Part shown: one piece after another, positions 35,589-47,421 of the stretch | Position numbering within the stretch: the stretch's first letter is position 1 | Layout of the letters: each line of letters begins with the position of its first letter | Source of the DNA: Toxonevra muliebris | Lineage: Eukaryota > Arthropoda > Insecta > Diptera > Pallopteridae | Assembly (NCBI GenBank): GCA_963691655.1 | Contig: OY829329.1 | Location: 14,460,708 to 14,524,707, forward strand | Direction: 5' to 3' | Length of the DNA: 64,000 nt | Notes under the pieces: generated by a model | Database searches by the model: none | The model's input: the letters and a program-made list of their open reading frames with translations, nothing else | Told to the model about the DNA's origin: nothing | Translations under genes and position numbers: made by a program

Positions 35589-36345
35589 GGAAGCAGTTTG
35601 AGTTTGACAGGTAATCGAATTCAGTCTCGTTTTTTCGTTATGCGCTTGTGTATAAAATAGCAGCACAAAAAAATAACTTAAGCCCAAAGTAAACTTGAGA
35701 TTAGATGGTAAACCAGGCTATTAATCAGACTAAAATTTTGACCAAGAGGACTACCTTAACTCAGATAAAAAGATAAGTCAAAACTGTATAAAAAACTCAG
35801 TTTCAAAATCTGTTCAAAAATCAAATTTATATTGAAAAGAAAAATCAGATTAGAAGCCGATTGGAAGCAGTTTGAGTTTGACACGTAATTGAATTCAGTC
35901 TCGTTTTTTTGTTATGCGCATGTGTATAAAAAAGCAGCACAAAAAAAATAACTTAAGTCCAGAGTAAGTTAGAGATTAGATGGAAAACCAGGACGTTAAT
36001 CAGACCAAGAGGAAAACCTGAACTCAGTAAGAAAAAAGAAAAAGCAGAACACTTAAAATGTTTTTGTGATGATCCAGAGGATACTAGAGATTTGACGGGA
36101 AACCAGGCTATAAACCAAGTCATTAATCAGACCGAAACTTAGGCCAAAAGGCAGACCTGAACTCAGATAGATAAGCCAAAACTATATCAAAAAATCAGTT
36201 CCGAAATAAAATTTATATTGAGAAGAAAAATCAGATTAGGAGCCTTTTGAAAGCAGTTTGAGTTTGACATGTAATCGAATTCAGTCTCGTTTTTTTATTG
36301 TGCAAATATGCATAAAAAAGCAGCACAAAAAATATTTTGATTGAG
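35589..36345 (-). repeat. Composite repeat: three CGAGACTGAATT modules alternating with satellite blocks
   Basis: Three minus-strand copies of the module seen at 19902 and 47422 start near 35586, 35868 and 36240 (each has GAAGCAGTTTGAGTTTGACA, AATTCAGTCTCG, then a T-run and GCAGCACAAAAA). They alternate with blocks ending AAAAATCAGATTAGAAGCC that match 32460-32595. The whole is a tandem of a composite unit about 280-370 bp long. Confidence 0.75.
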
Positions 36346-37189
36346 GTTTTCAGTGGGGAGTTTTTGTTTGACAGTTCAACTTCATAAAAAAAAGAGTGCA
36401 CGTTAAAAATCCCATCATTCTCTAGCACTTTTTTTTTCTTTATTATTTCATTATAATGGATCCAAAATTCATACAAAAATTCGACATGAAGAAAGCCTCA
36501 TTTGGTATGTTTCTTCGGAATCAAAAAAATAAGCGCATCTTTTTTCTGTACAGAAATGCTCTTCAAAGCATTCAAAAATCAAAATCAAAATGCAGTTGCC
36601 ACTGCCATTGGGCTCATATTACACACACATACACACATATGCATTTCACACACACACATACACACACACGTTATAGTCGTAATATATAAACCTAAACTGC
36701 ATTTTAATATCATACTCAAGTTGAAATTTTCTGAAATAAATGTAAAATGTGTGGAATATATCATTAGACTCTGTATGCGGATTCTTTTCTTTTTTTTTTT
36801 TTTTTGTAGTAAATTTGAGTAGTAGTAAAAGTAGTAAAAATGGAAGAGAAGTAAGAAGCTGAAGCTGAAATTTGCAAAAGTACTCGTACATAGCAGGTAT
36901 ATGTATAGAAGACGCTTGTGTCTTCTTAAATTATTATTTATAAGTGCTTTAAATTATTTTGCAAGGTACTTGTATCAGTAAAAATATATTACAAACGTTT
37001 GTACGTATTATGTGGCACAGACACATACACAAGTGTGGGTTTACTTTATTTAACTTAAGATTGGATTTTGTGGTTTAAGTGTAGTCGCAACGTAGCTTCA
37101 TTTGTAGAGATTTAGATTTAAGAATTTTGCATTGCAAGTTGAAGGTAGCGAAGGTAATAAAGTGGTTGGGAGAAGTTTGTCAGATGAGC
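36346..37189. other. AT-rich DNA with CA microsatellites
   Basis: AAGCGCATCTTTT at about 36531 resembles the end of the CGAGACTGAATT family. CA-rich tract 36620-36670 and poly(T) at 36787-36805. No gene is seen. Confidence 0.45.
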
Positions 37190-37925
37190 TTCTTCACCAA
37201 GGAAAAAATTTGAATTTGAAATTGATTGTGGAGTATTCAAAATTTGATTTCGGAGTATTTAAAAAGGATTTGGGAGTAACTAAAATGAATTCGGAGTATT
37301 TTAAATTTATTTCGGAGTTTTAAAATTGTTTTCGGAGTATTTGAAATTGTTTGTGGAATATTCAAAATGATTTTTGGAGTATTAAAATTAATTTTGGAGT
37401 ACTCAAAATTGGTTTCGGAGTATTTTAATTTTATTTCGGAGTGTTTGAAATTAATTTCGGTGCATTTGAAATTGTTTATAGAATGTTAAAAATTGAATTC
37501 GGAGGATTTAAAATTAATTTCGAAGTAGTTGAAATGATTTCGGAATAATCAAGCTGATTTCGAAAGGTCTTGGATACGATTCTCTGTGAAAGCACGGCTT
37601 CTTACCTACCTTTTACCTATCTTTTTTTAAGCAACGTAATACTTTGCATTCATAGGGATATTTTTTGTGCGCTGATGTCGGATTTTTTGAAATTGCTTTT
37701 AGAGTACTTAAAGTTGATTTTGGTTTATTTGACGTTTATTTAGGGGTGTTTTGACTCATTTTGGAGTATTCGAAATTTATTTCGGAGTACTTTAAGTAAA
37801 TTTCGGAGTACTAAAAATTATTTTTTGAATAATGAAAATGATTTCTCATTACTTCAAATTTAGTTCGGAGTGTTGGAAGTTAATTTCGGAGTATTTGATA
37901 TTTTTCGGAGTAATTAAAAACCGAT
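37190..37925. repeat. ~23-bp tandem repeat (ATTTCGGAGTATTTGAAATT)
   Basis: About 28 diverged copies, mainly at 37205-37560 and 37680-37925, with a non-repeat interruption at 37561-37680. The core word is TTTCGGAGTA. Confidence 0.88.
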
Positions 37926-38719
37926 TTTGGGCTTCCACCTCAGAGTAATAGTATGCTATATTTTCATCTTTGGGATCCTGAATTTGATTTTCGGCAATGG
38001 AATAGTTTTTTTACCTATCTTCTTTTCTTACTTTGTAAATATTCATGGGGTTATCCTCTGTTTGAAGGTTTTTTTTTTTTTGAAAAATGAAATCAACTAT
38101 AAGCAGTATTCTAAATTTCTTAAGCAATCATGTTTTTCAAAGGTTTGCGGTCCTAGAATTGTTCCGATTTTTCGATTTCGAAGGTTAGCGATGCACAAAA
38201 CTAAAACTAGGGAGAGGAAATTTGATTTTTGAGGTTACCATTGCCTATTAAGATTCAGATTCAGGTTGCTTATTAGCCGTATGGCAAAATAAAAACTGCC
38301 GACCGATTCCAGTTTTTTCCAGGATAGGCCTTAACAACAGTTTGACTGTCTATGTAGGTATTTCAGTCGGAAATATTCAGTCAGAGTAAGGTTGAGGAGT
38401 AGAGATTTTGAAGGATTTTTGTTTTTGCTACATAGAAGTTTTTTCAAATATAAATGTTCTTCCATTCATTAACTCATTATGCTTACTAATTTCTACGAAT
38501 TTGATGTCAGAGCAAAAGTTGTTTGACAAATGCTTAACATTGAAATATTTTCAATAAATTTTCCATTTTGAGTATTGTATAATAGTTTAGTAGACTACAT
38601 CAACATAAAATAGGTAAAAGCACAAATTGTCACACAAAAGTATAAACGAATATGTTGCGGTAAGTACAGACATGCTTTACAATGCCTCACATATTGATAA
38701 TAATGCTGCATATTTATAA
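37926..38719. other. AT-rich DNA without a gene
   Basis: The frame at 37927-38232 has no recognisable domain. Confidence 0.4.
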
Positions 38720-38723
38720 TTAA

Positions 38724-38864
38724 CCCATTAGTGCCCAGCTTTGACATATGGCATCGTAATTCCACCAAACTTTTTCCTGCCAAAAAAATTCTGTGAGCCA
38801 CCAAAGGTAAGTGTAGAAAATTTCACTTGCCTGTTTCTTTTGGTTTTTCTGGGTCACTAATGGG
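38724..38864. mobile_element. piggyBac-like MITE on a TTAA target
   Basis: 141-bp element starting CCCATTAGTGCCCAG and ending CTGGGTCACTAATGGG, inverted repeats of about 15 bp with one indel. It is bordered on both sides by TTAA (38720-38723, 38865-38868). Terminal CCC/GGG and a TTAA duplication are the piggyBac signature. No coding capacity, so it would need a partner transposase. Confidence 0.88.
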
Positions 38865-38868
38865 TTAA

Positions 38869-39565
38869 ATACTAAACATACACATATCATTTTATACAAT
38901 TTTATCTCCTTAACTCTATGAGTTCTCTGAATTTTCTCTCTTGAAACAAAATTCACACAAATTATCTTACATCATTGTGCCTCTATACATAATTACCTTC
39001 CCTCATACTCTGTGAGAGTGTGAGTGTGTGTGTGTGTTTCGTAAGGATAAACCATCATTGTTCGGTTGTCAGTTGTTTTGATTGAACTACTTACTTGTTA
39101 CTTGTGTTACTTAAATACAAAACACATAAGTACATATGGATGTATGTAAGTATGTCTGCATATTTGTTTTGATTTTAACATATTTTAGGAAACTTTTATG
39201 TAATGAACATGAATAGATTTCGTATGTAAGTAGTTGATTCTATTCATTATGTATCAGTTAGTTGCATACATAGTTCATTTTGAAAGTTAAAACTCGAAAC
39301 TTGTGCACTTTGGTTTTAGAGTTGATGTTTGCTTTTTTGTTGGAACTTTTCAAATTTCTTGCAGACTTTTCAAACAAATACGAGTAAGTAACATTTACTT
39401 ATAAAATTGAATATTCAAGGCTTACATTTGAAAAGTCCAGCATGTCTATTAAAGTAGCTATTAATTTAAGAGCATACAGCATAGTTGATATTTAGGTAGA
39501 GAGAAAATGTAGAAAGTCCAACATGAGTTCAGTAGATTTGAGAAAAAAAAATATTGCTAATTAAT
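38869..39565. other. AT-rich DNA without a gene
   Basis: GT tract 39022-39039. Nothing else is seen. Confidence 0.45.
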
Positions 39566-40130
39566 TGTATTGTAAGGAAAAAAAGCTGTACCAATCAAGC
39601 TCAAATTTGTAGCATATAATAGTGCATATTTTTAGGCATATGTTTAATTTTGTTATTATAAGTTTAGAGTGTAAATATGTCAGTATTTCAAATAGTTCGG
39701 TACGAGTATTAATAAGAGGAATTTGGAGCTTAATTTGGTGTTAACTAGTGACGGTTTTGAGATTCTTAGGTTAACATGAGGCTTGAGATCTGACACACTC
39801 CCCAATCTTAGTAAGACCTCAAGCCTCAATCTGAGACAAATTGGAGTCAATTTCGGAATTCTTACCAAATTGTCACTTCCTGTATTAAATTTTATAATTC
39901 TGAATTGAAATTGCCAACTCCATACTGAACACGAAAAATAAAATTAATTAATAAATGACAGAGTTACAATTGTATTGAAAAACGCTGCACCAAATAAGTT
40001 TAAGATCATGTCAAAAAGCATTGCATACTTTTAGGCATTCGTAAATATTTAATTTTTGTACTGCATACAAATTAAATTACCACTTCCTGTATTTAATTCC
40101 ATCATTCCGAAAGTAAAAATTACAATTTTC
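39566..40130. repeat. Diverged direct duplication, ~400-bp period
   Basis: 39566-39900 and 39968-40125 share blocks in the same order: AATTGTATTG, GCTG(T/C)ACCAA, CATA(T/C)TTTTAGGCAT and TCACTTCCTGTATT(A/T)AATT (39870 and 40080). A further ATTGCATACTTTTAGGC occurs near 60043. A small hairpin lies inside copy 1 (GAGGCTTGAGATC near 39779 against GACCTCAAGCCTC near 39816). Confidence 0.55.
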
Positions 40131-41895
40131 TGAATTTACTGTCACCTTCCAGCTTCATTTAGAAAATTGTAAAGCAGTTTAAAGTTACACATACGTACCG
40201 ATATCTCATTTGCATGGTATTCCAAAAAAACACATTGCCTAAAATTTCTCACCAAATATTTAAATGTTTTTATATGAGGAGAAGGGAGAAAAAATAAAAC
40301 TCTCAACATTTTAAAGCGCACAACACACATTTACTGCTGCTGCATATGCGCTTTTTATTATTGGCCATGTTTTGTTTAGTGTAGCTTCCATAGTTTATGA
40401 CATGAATCCCCCTCATGCATACATATATAAAAGTTTAGTAAAAGTTTTAAATAAAACAGAAAGCAAAAAGAAGAAAAAAAAATATATATTAAAAACATTT
40501 TTTTCCACATGCCTACACAATACTTTTACCCACACAAAGAAACAAAACATACATTCAAATACACACACACACATACGTATATAAATTTTTACATATAAAC
40601 ACACTTTCATATATTTTTTTTTTTCCACATATATCAAAAATATAATAAAATTATTCAAAAAATAATATAAACAAATGCCGCATTGCGGTAGCAGCTTTTC
40701 ATTTGTCGCAAATATAACAAAAACAACAAAACAAAACAAAAAAATTTTAAAAACAAAAAACAAAACAGACATTGTTATATTCTCGCACGTTATTAAAAAT
40801 TAAAAGTTCACCATAACAACAACAAAAACAAAATTTTTTTTTGATATGAAAAAAGAAAAATGAAATAGGTGCAAGTAGAAATGCAAAACTGTTTTCTGTA
40901 ATTTGTTTTATATATATATTTGTACACATTTTGTTTATATAGAAAATTAGGGTGTAATAAAAACCCAGTGGGTTAATAAGAAACAATAAGATTAATATGA
41001 GAGAGGCTCTCAGAGTAGAAATGAACAAGAGTATAAGGCAAGGTGAATTTATGTAGAAAATGAATACAACAAATTAACCACGGCACCAACAACAGAGCTT
41101 TGTTGTTGCGGTCATAATGGCGGAGCACTTTGAATATCAAAATAGTAAAGAGTAAGCTCTGCTTGCTGTTGACTGCGCAGTCAAGAAATTGAGAGTCGTC
41201 TCTCACAAATACAAAGGCTAACGGAGTTGTAAGCACGTTTGTTTGTTGATTGAAATTTATTTAGTCTCACTCACTCTCTCTCTCTCTCTTGCTCTCTTGT
41301 TGTTAAAGTTAATCTCTCTGTTGTAATTTGTTATGATGTTTTTGGTTAATATTACAGAACTAAAAAATAAATATAATTAATTTTCTTTTTATTTTTATTT
41401 TTATTCATAAAATATTAATCATTTTTAAATTCTTGCTCATAGTATTAATAAAAGTAACCCAGTAAAAAAGTATATATAATATTTTGACTTAATTATGATG
41501 AGCACAGAAAACAAAAAGTAAGTGAAGAAAACGAAAAACCAAAAATTCTCAATTTGGTGAGTTTCAGCAGCAAAAGAAATTTACTGTTATTATTAGTTAT
41601 ATTGTTGTTGTAAGAGTTCATACAAATATTTTTGTTTTCGTTTTTTTTTCCAGATCTCTACATAGATACAGCAGAAGAAATCTGCCATATTGCTGCTTAT
41701 GGATTATAAAAGAAAGGAGCAATTATTTATTACTTTTTTTTAGAGCAAAAATTTGAGGAACTAGAACGCTATCAGAAGCAATAGAAGGCAGTTCGGGGTA
41801 ATTAGATGGCGGTATTAGAGCAAAATCTATGGTTTTCTGATACAATCCGAAGTTACCTATGGATATGGATGGTTACAGACAGTAAAAAGCAGTTA
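40131..41895. other. AT-rich DNA without a gene
   Basis: CA, AAAC and CAA repeats (40560-40575, 40715-40770), CT tract 41274-41290. Very A+T-rich. No gene is seen. Confidence 0.5.
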
Positions 41896-42396
41896 GTAGT
41901 GTGACGACTCAAATTTGGTAGCCAAATTATGGCCGCACAATACACAGCTGTGCCCTTATACACCAACACCGCCACTGTACACTAGCATGACAAAAATTCA
42001 GAAAATGGAAACTATGTATAAAAAAAACCACATCAAGGTCATACACAATGCACACAAAGCTAACGGCACCATCACAGCAGGCTGCGATCGAAATTCTAAT
42101 TCAAAACATCATGCGATCGAGAACAGCCAATCATAGGAAAGCAACAGATTATCACCCCATTCCAGTTGCGACAAAGAAGAAGAAGAACTGGCTATGAAAG
42201 AACGTGCACAGCAGTATTACGGTGATTGTGTTGATAGCAGCCGACAAACAAAGAACACGGAATGCCAACAGCCGATAACGAACAAAGTGTGCAGGTGAGT
42301 GAAATTGGTGTGCCAACGACAAAAGAACAAGATGACCATAGTAGGGCAAATCCCCATCCTTTGACGGGCAATACCTAGTGACGCAGATACGAACTT

Positions 42397-42612
42397 TTTA
42401 GGGAAACGCCAGGTCTCGCATTATGCATGGCGTGTTTTGATCGATTTGCTTGTGCGAGCCGACTTGGTTCATCGGGTAGTAAACGCCAGGTCTCACCTCT
42501 ATGCTTGACGTGTTTTGATAGAACTGCATAGTTGTAAGCCGACCTGGTCTGGTAAATAATGAAACACAAGGTCTTACTCCCACGCGTGGTTGTAAGCCGA
42601 CTGGGTCCCTAG
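42397..42612 (+). repeat. ~95-bp tandem repeat inside the LTR
   Basis: Units at about 42402, 42482 and 42555 share AACGCCAGGTCTC, CATGGCGTGTTTTGAT-like and GTAAGCCGACCTGGT words. About 2.5 copies. Confidence 0.75.
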
Positions 42613-42669
42613 AAGGGAGACAACGAACCGAAGCAGAATTACCGGGTACACCAAAAGCAGTGAAGCACA

Positions 42670-42915
42670 CACACGCACAGTAGCGGCGCTACACTAGCGC
42701 GCCCTCTTGATTATCCAAGCATTGAACTCCTCGGGCACTGCAGCGTCGCTACACCAGCGCATACTCCTGGTTATCCATGCATTGTATTTTTTCAGCACAG
42801 CAGCGGCGCTACACCAGCGCATACTCCTGGTTATCCACGCATTGTATTTCTCCGGCACAGCAGCGGCGCTACACCAGCGCGTCCTCTTACTTATCCACGC
42901 ATTGTATCTCTATGA
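42670..42915 (+). repeat. 61-bp tandem repeat inside the LTR, four copies
   Basis: CAGCGGCGCTACACCAGCGC recurs at about 42679, 42740, 42801 and 42862, a 61-bp period, each followed by TTATCCACGCATTG. Copies 3 and 4 are nearly identical. Within a unit GCGGCGCTACACCAGCGC holds GCGC pairs that could fold into a hairpin. Confidence 0.9.
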
Positions 42916-43248
42916 ATAAGTGTTAGATTAAGTGAATTTGTGATTTTAAGTTTTACATCTGAATATTAAATGAATTGTGAAGAAATAAATGGTGTCTTTT
43001 TGTTTAAACGAAACTAGAGTCTCCTCCAAAACAAAAGGAATCTCTGGAGCCCGTTGAGTTCTAGCCCGGCCAAGAAAGAACCTTCTGTTACAGTAGTCAA
43101 GGGTAGGTAAGAAAACGTAAAAATAACTTATAAAGGCAAAAAGAAAGGTCAACCTTTCTAAGAGACTGTATAGGTATATAATAAAAAATATTATACGCGA
43201 AGCTGCCAATAGCATCCAGAGACAATCATGAGAAGTTTAAAGCTATAA

Positions 43249-43440
43249 GGCGCAGTTTATATCTGCAAGAAAATTGGTGCAATTTCTTTCAGAAAGTTTT
43301 TTGAAGAGTAAATTACTATGAACGAGAAACCGCAAGTTTCATTATTTTTTTTTGTTTACATCACCAATTTACTCTAAGGAAGACTTTCTGAAAGAAACTT
43401 GGAGCAAATTTCTTCATTTCAAATTCAACATTTTTGCGCC
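43249..43440. mobile_element. Foldback/MITE element with ~70-bp inverted arms
   Basis: The left arm (GGCGCAGTTT... CTTTCAGAAAGTTTTTTGAA, AGAGTAAATT) and right arm (AATTTACTCTAAGG, ACTTTCTGAAAGAAAC ... TTTTTGCGCC) are imperfect inverted repeats with outer ends GGCGCA/TGCGCC. The loop is about 45 bp. The flanks are ATA-rich, so the duplication size is ambiguous. A partial copy of the inner arm lies near 56715-56750. Confidence 0.75.
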
Positions 43441-44339
43441 ATATAAAATGAAAAAAACAACAAACAACATTTTTGTATTTTATACGGGAAACAAAAAAAT
43501 TTCATGCAATGAATTATTGCTCGTAGAGACGGAAGGGAAAGAAGCGAGAGAGCAGAGTTATTAAGAAAATCACAAACCCCATATGAATCTACTATGACAT
43601 AAGGTAGAGTGATATGAGCCCATGTGGGCGAGACAAGGAGTATTGCTAATTGTTAGAGAGGAGAAGAAACGACGTGAGAGAGCGCAATTTGTTGTGTGTT
43701 CGAATGAGCGAAGAAGAGAGCACAGCGTTTACTCTCGTTTGCTCGATAATTGTAGTGGTTATTTTTAGAGCAAGTAAATTGTTTTTGTTTATTTCTAACT
43801 GTGTGCTTTCTCTCACTCTCTCACTCTCTCTCACTTCCTCATATTTTCTTACGCTACACATGTACATATTTAATTTTGTATACACATACGAAAATGCGAT
43901 CATTAGGCCCGTTACACATTTCAACGAAGATGTAGGAGAATAATTTGTTGTTGTTGTAAAATGTTACGAAGCTATTCGCCGCAGCTACATATTGAAGCGA
44001 AAATATGAGAGATGTACCGTTATATTTACGTATAGATTCTGTGAATTGTCAAAAAAAAAAATTCCACACACACATCAATCATTTTTCATTGTAAATATAA
44101 GCAACTAAGCATGTATGAGGGAACGAAGTAGACAATCTCGTCGAGACGAGTTCGCTGAGCACACTCTCGTCGAAAAAACTCAGTTACACATTTCACACTA
44201 AAGTATGAAGTGCTCCATATGAACACATAGTTTACAGCTCAGAGATGAAAAACTCTGTCACTCTCTTTTCCCAATTTCGCTGGAACGTAAAGAGAGAGCA
44301 CTAATGAGAGACAATGAAGGCCAATAAGAGGTTGTCAGA
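43441..44339. other. AT-rich DNA without a gene
   Basis: CT tract 43808-43832 and a 14-bp palindrome CTCGTCGAGACGAG at about 44138-44151. The frames at 43646-43943 are microsatellite-driven. No gene is seen. Confidence 0.45.
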
Positions 44340-44553
44340 AATAATGATTAATTATTATTAACTTAATTATTATTAACTCATACTTTAGGTAACAAACAAA
44401 ATCTACGTTGAAGACCAACAAAGCATACGAAAGTGTTGTTGCTTTGCATTTCGGTATAGACAAAGAAGAGAGTTAAGAAATGCTTAGCCTATGCCTAAGT
44501 GCTTTTAAACAAAAACAAATGTGCACCAAGTGCACAGGCCATGGGCACCTCTG
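44340..44553 (-). mobile_element. hAT-like repeat, family 2, copy 1
   Basis: On the minus strand from 44553 it reads CAGAGGTGCCCATGGCCTGT and goes on through GTGCACTTGGTGCACATTTG, TTAGGCATA, ACTTTCGTATGC and AACGTAGATTTTG. The copy at 54259-54536 shows the same words in the same order. CAGAGGTGCCC is of the form found at hAT ends. The left boundary here is not certain. Confidence 0.6.
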
Positions 44554-45459
44554 CTTTAAACAAATTAAACTTAAGTTTCTGTATTTCAATACCATTTTTT
44601 TACTACACCCTTACATTTTATATACATATAAATAAGTAAGTGCCTTTTTAAGCTAATTATATTAAAGCTCTCTGAACGAAATCAAAAACTTCACTCCAAA
44701 AAAAAAAAGAAAAGAACAAAACAAAACAAAAACCAGAAATGCAATAGGAAAAAAACCAATTGAAAGCGCCGCGTCGTTTTGCGTCGCCTCCATCGTCATT
44801 GTCATCATCGTCGTCATGATCCACAACGGCAACATTAAACAATTCTCAAACAAACATTGGTAAATGAGATATCATAAGTTGAATTGTTCCTGCTGAACAT
44901 CATCAGTAAGTAGTAGCAACAATAATAGCAGCAACAACAACAACTTCAAGTGGACAAACTCTAAGTAGTGGCCATGTTGGTTTTGTTTTTGTTTTCCTTC
45001 GGCTACTGCTGCTGCTGTTGTTGTGTTTTTTTTTTTGTTTTTCTGCAAATTTAATTAGTACAAATGCGTTAACTGAATTAATTCAACTAAGCTAAACACA
45101 CGCTAAAGTTGCAGAGTATAAACGCAATGGGATGGTGTAAAATTAATGCTAATTATTTGTCTTAATTTACGTAACTTTTTTGTTTCTTTCTTTCTGTTTT
45201 TGTTTTTTTTTTTCTTGCTTCTTTCTGTTATTACTCAAATTTACAAATTAAGTTAATTACTTGCGTATTTGGTGATGATTTCAAATGGAAACCAGAGTTT
45301 TATAGATTGTACAATTTATTTGTATAGATGTGTGTATGTGAATACTTTGATCACATTTATACTAAATATTTTTAGGTAAATTCAAATTAGTTTTATAGAT
45401 TTTTATTTGAGTTGCACTACTGGCTTTAAGATGATGCCTCCACGGGAAATGGATGCGCA
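44554..45459. other. AT-rich DNA without a gene
   Basis: CAA/CTG trinucleotide runs near 44910-44945 and 45005-45025. Two short minus-strand frames overlap at 44657-44853 and are poor-complexity. No gene is seen. Confidence 0.45.
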
Positions 45460-46790
45460 GCTTGATGAACATCGTCGGCAGATTCACAAATCAGCAACTT
45501 AACTTGTGAATTGCATCACAAAAGACTCTCTAGCCAGCAGTTTAACTCGTCAGTAACTCCACTCGTCGGTAGCTTCATTCCTCACCAGCTTATCTCGTCA
45601 ATAACTTTACTCGTTAGTAGCGTCACTCGTTAGTAGACTCACTTGTTAGTAGCTTAACTACTCAGTATCATCAGTTTCAATCCTCAATCGCAACACTAGC
45701 ATTTAGGCTCGTCAGGAACTTTAATCGCCAGGAACTTCACTCGTAAGTAGATTTACTCGTCAGTTAACTCAGTAAAGTCAGTAATTTAACTTTTAAGTGG
45801 CTTTACGCGTCAAAAGCATCCATTTCTAGTAGTCTAGCCGCCAGTTATTTTACCAGTCAATAGCTTTCCTTGTCAGTAGTTCCACTTGCACGCAGCTTCA
45901 CTCGCATTTAGCTTCAATTGTCAGAATCTTCAGTCGCAAGTAGCTTCATTTGTCGGTAACTTCACTCGTCAGAAGCTTTGCTCGTCAATAGCTAGCCTCG
46001 TCAGTAGATTTACTTGTCTGATGTTTCATTTGTCAGTACCTTCACTCCTCAACAGCTTCTATTTTCAACTTGACCTGTCATTAGTTTCACTCGTCAGCCG
46101 TGTTTCTTGTCAGATGCTTTACTCGTCAGCAGTGTTTCTTTTCAGAAGCTTTACTTGTCAGCAACTTCACTCGCCAGTAAATTCACTCGTCAGATTTTGT
46201 ATTTTCCAGTACCTTCACTCGTCAACAGCTTCAATTTTTAGCTTGACCTGCACTCAGTTGCACTCGTCAGCTGTGTTTCTTGTCAGAAGCTTTACTTGTC
46301 AGTAACTTCACTCGCCAGTAAATTCGGTACCTTCTGTCGCTAACGAACTCATTCGCGGGCCCTTTTTCTCGTCAGAATCTCTCTATCAACCAGACTCACT
46401 CATCATCATTTTTACTCAGTAGTAGTAGTTCTACTCGTCAGTTAAATCACTCCACACCAACAGAGCCTTCGCTCACCAGAGTCTTTACTTGCCAACACTT
46501 TCGCTCGTTAACAATTATATTCTCCAGTAACTCTACTCGCTAATAACTCCACTCGCCAATAACTCCACTCGTAAACAGCTTCAATTCTTAGCTGATTACT
46601 CGTCAGTTGTTTCGCTTATCAACCGCATCATTTTCCAACAACTCTACTCGCCAAAAACTACACTCTCAAACAACTCGTAATCATGTTCACTCGTCAGCAG
46701 CTTTATGGACCGAAAAACTCACTCACAAACGACTTTATTCATTAAAAACTTCAAGCAAGGACCAAAGCAAGTTTATCCATGGTAAAAAGA
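45460..46790. repeat. Long degenerate 8/16-bp minisatellite (CTCGTCAGTAGCTTCA type)
   Basis: About 1.3 kb of CACTCGTCAGTAGCTT-like words at an 8/16-bp rhythm, changing to CAACTCCACTCGCCAATAA words at 46490-46690. Near 46080-46330 there is a higher-order duplication (CAGCCGTGTTTCTTGTCAGA and CAGCTGTGTTTCTTGTCAGA, about 180 bp apart). The 139-codon open frame at 45886-46305 follows from the repeat. Related in word content to 17325-18975. Confidence 0.85.
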
Positions 46791-47421
46791 GCAAATCCTG
46801 TGTGGAAGAATGGAATTACCTGTTATCCGTCAACTGATTTACCCCTAAAGTCAGATGGGGATTATATTAAATGAATTCCAATAGACTGAGCTCGTGAAAA
46901 GCTCCAAAAGCAGGGTTTCCAAGTAAGTCATTTCCAATCAAACCCATTTTAGAAAAGAGAACACATAAAGCTGGTCTTATTCAGAGCAAGGAAAACTTAA
47001 TAGACTTTAATTTTCAAATAGTTTATCACTCATTGTCGTTACTTCTCTGAAAAATACTTTCTATGTAAATCTTTTTCAAACATTTCTGCTATGCGCACTG
47101 ACTTTAAAAAAATCTATTAATATATTGTAATACAAATTGCCAGTAACTCACTTAACTCGATATATTTTAGATGGATATTACTTTAGTTTTTCTTGCTTCA
47201 GTTACAGTAATTTAAACTGAACTTAGTCACAACTTGATTATGTTCCTTCCAGATGCGGATGTGTACTGATTTCATGCAGAGACATTACAATTTTCCAAGT
47301 TAAATATGAAAAACAATTGAATTAGCTGAAATTCTCCTTATGTTCGTATAACTTTTTCGTTTTTCATTTCAAGCAAGCTACATGTGCACAAACGTCGATA
47401 AAAAGCAAAAGAAGAGCATTA
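46791..47421. other. AT-rich DNA without a gene
   Basis: Nothing recognised. Confidence 0.45.

Larger units (their letters stand above)
41900..43092 (+). mobile_element. Solo LTR of an LTR retrotransposon (gypsy-like size of target duplication)
   Basis: Starts TGTGACGACTC and ends TTCTGTTACA, i.e. TG...CA. It is bordered by GTAG on both sides (41896-41899 and 43093-43096), a 4-bp target duplication. The sequence after the right GTAG is not a tRNA-primer site or gag, so only one LTR remains, as expected after recombination between two LTRs. A possible poly(A) signal AATAAA lies at 42982-42987. At 1193 bp it is long because it carries two internal tandem arrays. The superfamily is inferred from the 4-bp duplication only. 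Confidence 0.8.

Noticed and set aside
45886..46305. 139-codon open frame
   Set aside because: Translation is a periodic Ser/Phe/Thr/Cys-rich product of the CTCGTCAGT repeat.
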